Assembly (NCBI GenBank): GCA_037074705.1
Contig: CM073590.1
Span: 135,365,600-135,429,599 of the forward strand
DNA from: Zhengitettix transpicula
Taxonomy: Eukaryota; Arthropoda; Insecta; Orthoptera; Tetrigidae
Reading direction: 5' to 3'
DNA length: 64,000 nucleotides
Position numbers and translations under genes: made by a program. Of this stretch, positions 54,201 to 64,000 are shown piece after piece; within the stretch, counting starts at the first letter, position 1, and each line of letters opens with the position of its first letter. Under the pieces are notes generated by a model, which did no database searches, was not told the origin of the DNA, and worked only from the letters and a program-made list of their open reading frames with translations.

Positions 54201-57200
54201 GGTCAGTATATAAACGTAACCTTGCTGAAAAAAGTAGTATTCTGTGCATGCATGTAAACACTTGTGTATGGTATTGAGTTTGGTGTATCTCTTCCACGTA
54301 ATATAAATATATAAATACAATGTATTTTATTTTTCAGGGTTTCTTTGATTTGTTCAATCAAGGAGGTACTCTCATTTATAAATTGAAAGATCCGACTAAA
54401 GCTCAAAAGTTTAAAGGTGCAGATAATGAAGAAAAAATTGTTTACAGCATTATTGAAGAAGCTGGTAGTAAGGGAATATGGATAAGAGATATTAGATACA
54501 AAAGTAATCTCATCCCTACACAACTTAATAAAATTCTGAAGAATTTAGAAAACAAAAAACTGATTAAAGCAGTAAAGTCTGTTGCAGTAAGTATTGATTC
54601 AAAAACTTCAGATTAGGTGTATATTTTGAATTATTGTAGATGGAATGCAATCATTTTCAGGCTAGTAAGAAGAAAGTTTATATGCTTTTTAATTTGGAGC
54701 CAGACCGATCTATAACTGGTGGAGCATGGTATTGTGATCAAGATTTTGAAGCAGAATTTGTTGATGTATTGAATCAGCAATGCTATCGTTTTCTGCAACA
54801 GAAATTAGAATCTACTAAAGATTGTAAAGGAGGTCCTATAGCATCAAGAAATATATCCTACGCATCGTCAAAAGATGTATGGAAATATATTAGTGATTTA
54901 GGTATAAGTAAGGTACTTAATTTTTTTATTTATAACTTTGATATATTGAAATAACAAATATTAATTCCTATAGGAAGTATAATTACAGCTGAAGTTTCAG
55001 AATTACAAATAGTGATAATTCATAATATTAATTGGTTGTATGAATGTAATTTATTCTTATATGAAGGATAACCTTTAACAGTCATTAATTTGTTTTGAAC
55101 CTATATGGCCTCTCACCAGACCATGTTCGTCAGCATACATCTGTCACTTATAATTATTGAAATTAAAATATAAAACATTGTGTAAAAAGTTTACTAATTA
55201 CATATATAAATAGCCAAATAACTGACAAAAATAGGTGCTAAATAAGTACCACACAACATTTCTGCAATCATTGTAGAGGTGGTTTTTAATTAGGCACAGC
55301 CCAACTGTACCAACTGTTGATTTCAGGTAAGTCGGCTACCCTGTTTCTTTTTCCTATCCAAATATATATACATACACACATACACCAACAGTTAGCTCAG
55401 TCGGGTTGAGCAGAAAACAATTCTCAAGGATCTGAACCCCCTTCATCAGGAAAGAAGGTCTGAACTGTGTGTCCGGCCTGCATGCAGTTCAGATCTGCTT
55501 TCCTTATAAAGGGGGCTAAAGTCCTTGAAAATTTGAATTATTATCTCCATTTAGTTTGAAGTTAACTTGTAATAAGCTAAATAATTTCCTGGAAAAATTC
55601 ATATATTGACATATTTAATTGATAAACCTTATTAATTTTGGTAAATTGTCCATATACAACACAACACAAACTTATTCGTTCTACAATTATGTCAGAAACA
55701 TTGTATCAATATGGACATTAAATAGTATTGCTTGTGTGTGTTCAAATCATGTGTCATTTAAGTCTACTTTATGAATTAATGATCGGATGTTCCTGTAAGA
55801 ATTGTACTCAATATACTGTAATTAGTGATAAAAAACAGGTATGCATATTTTAAACTAAAATGATTAGTATCAACATTGTTTAATCATTCAACTACTTTTC
55901 AGGTACAGTTATCTGTTGAAGACATGGAAACTATATTAGACACTTTATTATATGATGGAAAAGTTGAACGAACTGTTTCAGTGGATGGAAGTCATTTATT
56001 CAGAGCTGTAGAATCGTTGCTGCCACCACCAGGCATTGTTCGAATCCCTTGTGGTGTTTGCCCAGTAAGTATGCCCAATGTGTCTAATGATTATACTTAC
56101 CAACAATGAAACATATGTAGGAGCAAGTGTAGAGAAAACAGAAGGACATGTGGTGAATGGAAAAGTACATTTAAAAAGATGGAGAGAAAATATTCAGAAT
56201 CTTTATGACAAATGGATGGAAATGAAAGGAAGGAAGTAGAGGAGTGCTATTATTGAGTATAAAATCATGGATAGTGAAGCAACAAAAATATGGGTGAAAT
56301 GAAGAGACTGAAAGCTGCAGAAGTGGAGTTTTTCAAATAAGTTTAATGGAAGTGGAATAATTTACTAAAATCTATGTATAATACAGTGGTCACAGGATTT
56401 TGTAAAGAACATATTGGTGCCTACTCAAAAAAAGAAAGGAACCATCAGGTGTGAATAATGCAGAACAATAAGTCTAATCTGGGAAACAACAAAGATTTTG
56501 ATGAAAAAGGTCATGGAAGGTTTGGTAAGATACTGGAGGAAAAGTCTGAGTAATGAGCAATTTGGTTTAGGATAGGGAAAGCATTGCAAGACAGTATAGG
56601 ATTATTGAGAGTAATTGGAGAATGATACATGAAGAAAAATATGTGAGTGCTTTACATACATAAAAGAACACAATCAATAATGTGATATGGAAAAATTGAA
56701 AAGGAAGGGAGAATACAAAAAGGAAAATAATACAGATGGGGCAGAATGTGAAAGGAGAGATAAGTAATGAATTGAAGTAGGTAAAGAAATGAGACAAGTC
56801 TGTTGTCTATCTCAAATGCCTTTATCATGCTCCTGGAGGAAATGGTGCATGAAGCTGTGGGGGAGAGGAGAGTACCTTGTTAACATTAGAGAGAAAAGAA
56901 TAAAATTTTAAAAGTTTGCAGATGACATGGCAGATGTTATAGAGAATGTGGAAGCACTACTAAGAATGATGGAAAGCATTAAAGGAACATGCAAAGATTT
57001 GGAATTTGAAGAAAACAAAGATGACCTTAATAGATGGTGAAGATTGCATATACCTTGGAGATAGAGAGAAAACATAGCAGATGAAAAGGTTTGTGCGTCT
57101 GGGATGTGTGCAGGAGAAATTATAGAAAAGTAAAGCAGACATTATAGTGAGTATTTGAATCATTGACAGCATTAGCAACATAAAGAGGTTACTAACCAGC

Positions 57201-59756
57201 AAGACAAATACAGAATTGAGAAAAAGGTTGATAAAATGTGTGTAAAGTGACTTATTATAGCTCAAATGTGAATATTGAGAAGGAAGTAAAGGGGCATGTT
57301 TAAGTAAGATAACCTTTTGACAGTCACTAGGTATAAAAATATTTATTTGTAATGTAGCTTTATGCCTTAGTTGGCCATATTAATCCCTAATAAACTATAT
57401 ACAAGTAGATAAAGGCTTCTTGGGTTTTCACAAGTATAATGAAATACTTCAAAAGTTGTTATTATGTACTATACACTTCGTTATAACATGAAATTGGCCT
57501 CATGAACTATGAGACCAATTTAATGTATTAAAGAAGTATGTAGTATCGAATAGCATGACTTTTAAAGTATTTCAGTATATGTGTGTATAGTTTATTAGCA
57601 TGAATGTGGCCAACTAAGGCTGGAAGATACCAGCCAAAATAAATTTATTTATGCCAGTGACTGTTGTAAGGTAATCTTCAACATGAAACAGTCAGATTGA
57701 CCTAATGAATAGAGGACTTGAATGAATGTGGACTTGGAGAAGTCAATAGCGACAGGGCAGTTTTCATGAAGAGGAAAAGGGGCTGAAGATAATTAGAAAC
57801 AGAAAAAATAACTGGACTAGCCATTTACTCAGGTATGAAGAGATACCAAAATCAGCAATTGGTAGAATATTAAGGGGTAGAAGAATAAAGGTCCTAGGTG
57901 AACTGAAGCAAGACAGAGAATGGTATATCAGAATGAAGAGGAGGGCAAATGGGAGATACTTGAAGGGATCTGTAGGACCTGCCCAAGGGTAGAAAAATAA
58001 AGTTGAAGAGTATTAGAAAAGAATGATGCTGATTGATCATCACTAACTGTCATTCTTTAAATGGTAATTACTGACTATAAAAAATGTGCCATTTTAACGT
58101 TTACAAAGTAGAAATAAATTATTATTGTTTTTGTACATTGTGAGTTAAGTTCACACTTTCACCATATTCATTTCTTACATTGCTAATTTTTCAAGACCCT
58201 CAATTTATTCACTCTCTTAAAGCTATGTTTCTCTTGCTCTTTCTGTTTTTCTTCTAAGCGCATTATTTATTTTATTATACACCTACCAGAGAGTTTCTTT
58301 AATTTCCTGTGTTCTTCCATTTTTCTCTAGTGTAGCATTAATTTTTTTCTAGCACCATACAGTAAACGTACAGCTTATTTTGTCTCTGTTTTCCTTTATT
58401 CTATTCAGCTTTATTCTGATGTTTATATTTCTCTTTTATTATTACCTAGACATTTTCTTCTATTCATTTTTTCCTATATCTTTGCTACATTCCTTATCTT
58501 CTTTTTCTTTAAACTATCTATTTTCTTCAACCTGTTGCTCAATTCTATTACCAGTACATGTTTTTTTATCTTTCCCAACTCTCAGAAATCCACATAATTT
58601 AGTTAGGTATGTACCTGTGTTCTATAAACTGCCTTCCAAAAAATCTGATTGGGAGACTATATATGTCTGCATAATTTTTTTTTTATCAAATCCTTCATAC
58701 ATACACACACACACACTTTCCTCCAAAATACAGTTTCTACCAGGGATATCTGTTAGATCTACAATGGAGTGGTCCTGCCTTCTGTTTGTTTTGAAGATCT
58801 TCAGGGGTGAATTATCACTCCCAGGACAAGAGGGTTCTCTGACCCATTCATCTACCCTTCAGAAAGGTTGTTGGCACCTGGTATCTCATACTATTAGTTG
58901 CCTTTTACAATAGGCAAACAATACCGAGACCTGTTGAGGACTCTTAACATATACAAAATTTAATCAAGTACAATGGCTTGTTCAGTAATATTATAATCAT
59001 ACCATCCCAGACTTTTTAAAAATCAAGGCTTACATTGAAATATGCCATTTGGATTACTTTCCCTGCCTCAGAACAATAAAAAAGTATTCTGCATCAAACA
59101 CCTCCCGGACAATATAATATTAAATAACTAGAATGTTTGTACTGCCATAATAAAATAATAAAGACTGTGCTGAAGAGGGCATCTCTGGCCCTATAACTGC
59201 AATGGACACACATCCTTGATAGCAACAGTATCATCATCAGTAATGAAAATGATTTGTAGAGAAATGAGTTTCTAAAACCTGGTCATCTACAATGCTCACT
59301 AATTGTTTGAGGTTAAAAAACTAGAATATGTTATTTCTTATAGCTACTTTTTAGTATGTTTGAGCAGGTTTACATCTATTTACCTCTACAGTAATATATT
59401 TAAATGTTTTGTTTATGGAAACATGAGTCTTTTGTTAATTGTAAAGTTGAATATTTATGCATTATAAACTCTTCATAGATTAGATTTTCGATACAGTGTT
59501 CAAACTTTATATTTTGAAATATAGACCAACACTGTTTTTATATTGTCATGTCACATTGTTTGATAAAATCAAAATACTATTTGCCTTTATTGATTAATTC
59601 AAAGTTGTTCTTGTTTAATTATTAATTTTGCTTTTTGGAGCAATGATGCAGTACTCTATGATTTCATCTTTGTTTTAGGTACTTCAGTTTTGTAACGAAA
59701 TTGGAGCAGTTAATCCAAAAAAATGTGTATATATGAAAGAATGGTTGGATACCTGA
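51257..59756 (+). CDS. POLR3F: DNA-directed RNA polymerase III subunit RPC6 (RPC39/C34 family)
   Basis: Pol III-specific subunit of the RPC3-RPC6-RPC7 subcomplex, which contacts TFIIIB and opens promoter DNA for tRNA and 5S transcription. Exons: 51257-51318, 52606-52723, 54338-54586, 54661-54912, 55903-56064, 59679-59756. They join in frame to 306 aa (human 316). Three winged helices are expected. The second is clear in exon 3 (NEEKIVYSIIEEAG..GIWIRDIRYKSNL, LNKILKNLE.KKLIKAVKSV). Exon 4 carries KKVYMLFNLEPD and TGGAWY.DQDFE. The C-terminus holds the four cysteines of the [4Fe-4S] site, C277, C280, C286 and C297, with spacing as in human, followed by YMKEWLD. The second and third cysteines are split across the last intron. 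An ATTAAA signal lies at 59795-59800. Intron 3 is only 74 bp; intron 5 is 3.6 kb and holds a dead LINE. Confidence 0.97.
51319..52605 (+). other. POLR3F intron 1
   Basis: AT-rich, no repeat or exon recognised. Confidence 0.5.
52724..54337 (+). other. POLR3F intron 2
   Basis: 52730-53040 is AT-rich. 53050-53950 is G-richer on the plus strand and may contain decayed repeat units ('ggttaagttgaaat'), but no boundaries or coding remnants could be fixed. Confidence 0.35.
55208..55550. mobile_element. Penelope-associated repeat with hammerhead-like cores (POLR3F intron 4)
   Basis: 55212-55275 matches the 'agccaa...ataccacacaaca' family. 55300-55360 matches the flank phrase 'caactgttgatttcagg'. 55430-55460 read on the minus strand contains an intact CTGATGA followed by an AAGG...CCTT stem and GAGAA. 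The opposite strand at 55500-55545 carries a second core, 'aagggggctaaagtccttga' leading into GAAAATTTG. The 'cagttcagatc' arms between them are inverted. Confidence 0.55.
56110..58030 (+). pseudogene. Decayed LINE (non-LTR retrotransposon) in POLR3F intron 5
   Basis: Frames on the plus strand show, with many stops and shifts, a pre-RT segment (HLKRWRENIQNLYD, ~56170), the RT fingers (SNEQFGLG, ~56555), RQVCCLS-type box 4 (~56800), the catalytic FADDMA box (~56915), a post-RT ..LLTSKTNTELRKRLIKC segment (~57185-57240), and a C-terminal NNWTSHLLR...LKQDREWYIRMK segment (~57810-57940). The order is that of a LINE ORF2. A separate MITE is inserted at 57306-57678. The clade is not resolved and the element is not functional. 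Confidence 0.75.
57306..57678. mobile_element. MITE nested in the dead LINE
   Basis: It interrupts the LINE frame. The left end 'aagataaccttttgacagtc' is mirrored by the right end, whose reverse complement reads 'aagattaccttacaacagtc'. A second inner inverted pair is 'gccttagttggccatatt' with 'atgtggccaactaaggc'. About 373 bp, non-coding. It must be younger than the LINE. Confidence 0.75.
58031..59678 (+). other. POLR3F intron 5, distal part
   Basis: 58030-58140 looks like the LINE 3' tail. 58740-58930 is a GC-richer segment with 'gttgccttttacaataggc', a phrase seen in common arthropod repeats. The T-rich open frame 58380-58913 is not coding. The rest is AT-rich. Confidence 0.4.
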
Positions 59757-59914
59757 AATTTATTTATTGTAAAAATTTGTAACAACCTCAATTTATTAAA
59801 CACACATTATTATTGTTGTCAAATGTATTCATGTAATCTGGTTTCCTATGCTAATACATTTCTTCTCGACTTTAATCAATTAAGAGCTAACAAGTGAGTT
59901 ACTGCTGACATCAG

Positions 59915-60135
59915 ACATACACATTTGTAGAGTGTTTTGATTCTGGCAATTACAATGAAAAACTTAAGGTGATAGCAAAAAACACGAGTGTGTGGAGTGA
60001 CAAAACCACACTTTACAGCTGACAAAAAGTGTGGTTTTCCAATCACCTGGCAAACGGGACAAGGATTCCAGAAATGTGTGGTATATATATATATATATAT
60101 CATCACTTAATTTTGTCTGTATTGGCTATTTCATC
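59915..60135 (-). mobile_element. AGCCAATACAGAC-family element, copy 4
   Basis: Minus-strand reading begins 'atagccaatacagacaaaat', then a TA microsatellite (60082-60100), then 'accacacatttctggaatcc'. A hairpin built from 'aaaccacact' and 'agtgtggttt' lies at 60003-60035. It shares its 5' half with copies at 27.2, 38.7 and 55.2 kb. Confidence 0.6.
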
Positions 60136-61125
60136 CAGTTATATTTTATACAGACATATTATATTCTCATTTAGATTTGAAATATATTGACAATGGTGTG
60201 ACAAACTGGTAAAGACATATTTATTCCATTGTCTATGTTAGAGAAGGGAAAAGTAGACAGTTAAAATGAGGAAGTGCAAGAAGTGATAGAAGTTAAGGAA
60301 AGAAAAGGTAGTTCAAAAACTCATCTTCAGGGAAAGAAAGGGCAAAGCCTAAGATATGAGGCATTCAACAAAATAAACCTATCAAATTCAGTCTATTGTC
60401 TCAAGATGGAAGATGACACTTTAATAACAACAAATAAATGTTTAATTAAAATCAGTCTGACTGTTTCTTGTGAAAAGCATACAAAGCACACTTTACAGAC
60501 AAGCAAGAATTTAAACATCAGTTTTGACGATCAACTATAATAACTTTATTCTTAACTATGTACGGACAAAACTATTGCTTTAGTTATATAGATATGAACC
60601 TTTAAATTGCTTTCTGACTTATATGGAAATTTCTGTAATGTTGTTTATAAATATTCTGTACACTAGAATTTGAGTGTGTCAAAATGATTGACCACAGAGA
60701 ATCAGGGAAATAATTATGATATTAAAGCTGAGAATGCATATTTCTTTGCTTAACAAAATTACAGCAATTTCAAAAAATCGCTGGGAAAGAATGGTTATCA
60801 AACTGATGATTTGTAAAAAATATCAGCATATATTGAACAATACTGAAGCTATAACACTGTTTAATAACAAAACATTGTACAGTTAAATGTAAAATAAAAA
60901 TATTTATGAATAATTCTTTTAAAAATTTCTGTTGATCATTAAATACATCTAATTGTTAAAGAAATTTATGTTCTCTCTATTATGAGGTAAATATCCCCCC
61001 TGAATTTCAGATAGTGATATATAAGCAATATTTACAATGATCTCTATTGAGTAAAATGTAATTTAAATTGTTATGAGTATATTGCCTCTTCCAGTGATAA
61101 ATGAAAAAGAAAAGATAAAGGAAAA
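60136..61125. other. Intergenic between POLR3F and the Penelope-like element
   Basis: AT-rich. An 88-codon open frame (60274-60540) has no recognised domain and I do not call it a gene. Confidence 0.4.
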
Positions 61126-61129
61126 AAAT

Positions 61130-61830
61130 TAATAGGTCCCGTAGCCAGGCTGTGAAGAAATAATATGCCAAATTTTTGAGGGGCTGAGCCCTTCTTCAGG
61201 ACAGTAAGACCTACTGTCAATTTAAGATAAGTCAGCTGCTCTCTGTCCATCTTTCCTTCCAAATTAATTCAAAACTCCACAAAAACTGCAGCTAGCAGGC
61301 ATATGGAATGTAACTCTCTTTCATAAAGAAGGGGCCAAGTCTCTCAAAAATTGAAGAACCTCCTTCTGTCTCTAGTGCCAACACAGAGCTTCAAATTCAA
61401 GTAAGGCACCTACTCTCTTTCCTTTCCATATAAATTACTTTACATAGACAGGCCGGAACTCCTTTCCTGAAGGGAGCTCAGGTCTTTGAAAATATGAAAT
61501 TTTATTTTCTGCTCAAAATGACTGGACCAACTATTGATTTCAGACAAGCAAGCTACACTATCTTGCCAATCCATTATATATATATATATATTGGAAAATG
61601 TGACAAGGTTAAATTAAATAAAACATTTAGATAGGAAAGAGAAACAGCGATGCCAACTTACCTGAAATCGATAGTTCTAGTCTGACAGTGGTGGGGAATA
61701 CCACAAATTTTCGAGGGCTTATCAGAAATCAATAGTCGATCCAGTGAGGCTGAGAAATCTAGAAATTTTCAAGGCCCTGAGCCCTCTTCACTAGGAGAGG
61801 TCTGCATGACAGCCAGGCACGAATTAATTA
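61130..61830 (-). repeat. Cluster of Penelope-associated repeats with hammerhead-like cores
   Basis: Four or more related segments (near 61140-61205, 61300-61350, 61445-61500, 61740-61790) share a CTGAtGA-like box, a short G-rich/C-rich stem and GAAAATTT. The best copy on the minus strand (61205-61145) shows a perfect 7 bp hairpin (GACAGTA/TACTGTC), then CTGAAGA, a GGGC/GCCC stem, CAAA, and AATTT able to pair with an upstream AAATT. A (TA)n run lies at 61574-61591. Confidence 0.55.
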
Positions 61831-62099
61831 ATTCAAACTAAAATGCACCAGCTATTATGCAGCAACAATTGACACCCAACAACTCTCTCTCAAGAAAAGG
61901 TCACAACAATGTAAAAATACATACACACTTACAAACGAGATCATTAGAATGGAAGATAAAAAGTCAAGAAAAGGAATTTGGAAAGTAAATTATGAGAATG
62001 GGGAAAAGATTAAACAGATAATTATAATAATAATCATATGATGTTGATACAAGATTTCAATATAATATAATTACTGCCATAATGACTATTATATTAATA

Positions 62100-63180
62100 T
62101 TAGAGAACATTGCGTCCAGGACCACGTCTAGATGTGCTGGAAGGAGAGTTACCTAAAAGTGAGTTTAGCATTTGATGTGGGGGTAAGGATTTAAGGAGGG
62201 TCAATGTAAAGCATTGTTCAAAAGTGTTGGAGTAGTGACGTTGGGCATGAACAGCTATTGGAAATTGAGTTTTGGATAGTTTGACACTGCTGCAGCGTTT
62301 AGGAATGTGTCGTTTGATTTGGCCAATATAGAAAGCAGGACAGTTTGCAATTAATTTGGTAGATGATGTGGGAGTAATGTTTTCTTTGATTTTATAGGTG
62401 GGTATTTGCAGAGCTTGGGGCATACATGGAACCTGTTCCTAAGACAAGGTTTGCAACTCACCTGCAAGGCGGATGAGAATATTGCAGAGATTGAGAGAAT
62501 GCCTGAAGGCAGGATGTTTTTAAGATCCAGGTTGGTTTTCAGTCCAATGTAGGCCAGGTGGAGAATGGAATAAGTTTTTGTAGTTCAGGAAAGTAGGTTG
62601 TGGTAAGGGGTGGACTATGTTTCTTGTGTTGATCAAGGATTGGTTTGGATAGTGCAAGGGATATTTGTATTTGGAGAAGGCAACTAGAGTATTTTCTGTT
62701 TAAGAAAGCATTGAGGATGAATTAGTGTGTGGTGAGACTGTTCCAAGTAGAGTAAATTTGAGCACCGCTAAGGGATAAACTATGAGAGGGAACTTTTGGT
62801 ATGTTAAGGGTGACAACTGGTGAAGATATGGTAAGGTGTTGGTGGGTTTAATGTGGGCTGCTGTGGTGATTTAGTCATAATTGATATCAACATCGAGGAA
62901 GTTGAAGTTGGTTGCAGGTGAACTAAATGGGAAATTTGGTGTTTATGTTTTCAAGGAAATCCAAAAGGGTATCTGGCCTGTGGGTTCACAGTATGAAAAT
63001 ATAATCTATGAACCAGAATCATGTTAAGGATTTCAGTGAAGAAATGTGTTGCTGTTCCAGTTTGTCCCATGAAGAAGTTGGAATAGGATGGGCCATCCAG
63101 GAGCCCATAGCAGAGGGTTGGGTGTAGATTGTTGCTGTCTAATGGCTGGTGCACCATTTTTTCGACCTGGATGGCATTCA
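62100..63180 (-). pseudogene. Degenerate Penelope-like element: RT core plus GIY-YIG endonuclease
   Basis: On the minus strand, near 63090, the frame reads AMGSWMAHPI, matching the AMGSPLSP motif of Penelope-like RTs, followed by DKLEQQ. Near 62985-62900 come WFIDYIFIL (the YVDD catalytic box, degraded), then THRPDTLLDFLENINTKFP and NFLDVDI, all in PLE order but with stops and shifts. At 62423-62100 the frame carries CPAFYIGQ, matching the GIY-YIG endonuclease, and a conserved C-terminal tail. Similar repeats in inverted orientation flank it (61.63-61.78 and 63.22-63.32 kb), each next to a TA microsatellite. The element is inactive by sequence. Confidence 0.78.
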
Positions 63181-63325
63181 GTTCTCACCTTTTCTCCAGA
63201 CAAATTTGAGAATTTTTAGATTCCTCAGCCTGACTGGACCAACTATTCATTTCTGGTAAGTCAACTTTGCTGTCTCTCTTTCCTATCTAAATGTGGTGTA
63301 TATATATATATATATATATATAACC
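63181..63325 (-). repeat. Penelope-flank repeat, inverted relative to 61.63-61.78 kb
   Basis: 63225-63295 ('agcctgactggaccaactat', 'tttcctatctaaatg') is the reverse complement of phrases at 61637-61760, and is followed by (TA)n at 63299-63322. It looks like the other terminal repeat of the Penelope-like element. Confidence 0.6.
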
Positions 63326-63820
63326 AAACAGAGGTTGGGTTCATATAGGCAATAATTATATACACATTTTTGAGAAGTTGTGAGCTACATGTAAATCATA
63401 ACAAGGCAAAACTTTTCATTATAAACTATAAGAACCTTTTCACAGATAGTGTGTACCTTGGATTTTATTATTTGGAGAAAAAAGGAAGACAAAATCAACA
63501 TAATCTGGGAATGGCTAAAATATTTTAATTTCAAATAATTATACAATCTTACATGTATACATTACTATATGTGCCAAAAAATTATATTAGCTTCTGATTA
63601 TTTATATGTTCATGAAAGGAGATCAACATTTTGACTTAGAACTCACTAGTGCCATAGCTAAATGAAGGAATGTATGATGGACAAATGCTTTCATTGTAAT
63701 GGGTGCAATGCGATTTCAATAAGATAGCATACAAAGTCAAATAAATTATGAGGCAAGGAAGTGAATTCGTTGATATTAATAGTAAGTACACTTGCTTCCT
63801 AATGTTTATTTAAATGATTA
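63326..63820. other. Probable 3' UTR and downstream flank of DHPS
   Basis: AT-rich and without features. On the gene strand AATAAA occurs at 63810-63805, too close to the stop, and again at 63469-63464, which is a plausible poly(A) signal. Confidence 0.4.
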
Positions 63821-63919
63821 TCATACATCAGATACAGTCTTCTCTTTTGTAGCATGATACTGTTTGGCAAATGTTTCTCCAACTAATAATGGAAAGACTA
63901 ATGAAGCTTCTGCATATAT
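63821..63919 (-). CDS. DHPS: Deoxyhypusine synthase, last coding exon (partial gene)
   Basis: Makes the deoxyhypusine residue of eIF5A from spermidine and a lysine. Only the final 33 codons, stop included, lie here, preceded by a TTGTTGCAG acceptor. The frame starts at phase 0 with IYAEASLVFPLLVGETFA, matching the VYADASLVFPLLVAETFA block at the C-terminus of animal DHPS, then a variable tail ending KEKTVSDV. The catalytic lysine and NAD sites are in exons beyond the window edge. It is convergent with POLR3F. The match is short but very distinctive. Confidence 0.88.
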   Translation of the reverse strand: MYAEASLVFPLLVGETFAKQYHATKEKTVSDV

Positions 63920-64000
63920 CTGCAACAAAAGTTAACAGATTATTGAGAATAATTCTAAAGATTCATGATATTTTATACAATTGCACATTAAAAATTTTAC

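Noticed and set aside
58380..58913. 177-codon open frame, Phe/Ser/Leu-rich, looking like a membrane protein
   Set aside because: Composition follows T-rich intron DNA, no family match, and it lies inside POLR3F intron 5.
60274..60540. 88-codon open frame between POLR3F and DHPS
   Set aside because: No domain, no splice context, no codon signal distinguishing it from AT-rich background.

Overview
This window is nuclear DNA from an animal, most likely an insect or another arthropod. It is AT-rich and its genes have many small GT-AG exons spread over large introns. The encoded proteins are clear metazoan orthologs. The repeats look arthropod: mariner, piggyBac and Penelope-like remnants, LINEs, and a Helitron-like hairpin family. 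One promoter region carries a TATCGATA (DRE-type) site. The species cannot be named from the sequence alone. No bacterial features, CRISPR arrays, rRNA or intact tRNA genes were seen.

Layout: (1) 1245-27822, + strand: a ten-exon radial-spoke head gene of the RSPH4A/RSPH6A type (652 aa by my splice model). Its introns are packed with transposon remnants. (2) 27.88-30.6 kb: a tandem array of one repeat family (about nine units), then a poly(A)-type element at 32.0-32.5 kb. (3) 33292-36141, +: YAE1, the iron-sulfur adaptor (143 aa, three exons). (4) 37628-44229, -: proteasome ATPase Rpt2/PSMC1 (440 aa, nine exons; the first coding exon is only the ATG). (5) 44763-45482, +: intronless translin, head-to-head with PSMC1 across about 530 bp. 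(6) 45.5-51.2 kb: intergenic repeats including a degenerate gypsy-like gag, a tRNA-like SINE head and a piggyBac-like hairpin MITE. (7) 51257-59756, +: RNA polymerase III subunit RPC6/POLR3F (306 aa, six exons) with a dead LINE in intron 5. (8) 59.8-63.5 kb: a degenerate Penelope-like element with associated repeats. (9) 63821-63919, -: the last coding exon of deoxyhypusine synthase, whose remainder lies beyond the window.

The genes are unrelated housekeeping or ciliary genes and do not form a pathway. The clearest architectural link is the divergent PSMC1/TSN pair. The most unusual material is in the repeats. There is a dispersed family whose core resembles the hammerhead ribozymes known from Penelope-like elements, located beside a Penelope-like RT/GIY-YIG remnant. 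There is a hairpin-plus-CTAG terminated tandem-repeat family resembling Helitron-type termini. Two ~0.8 kb elements lie in opposite orientation around exons 3-7 of the radial spoke gene.
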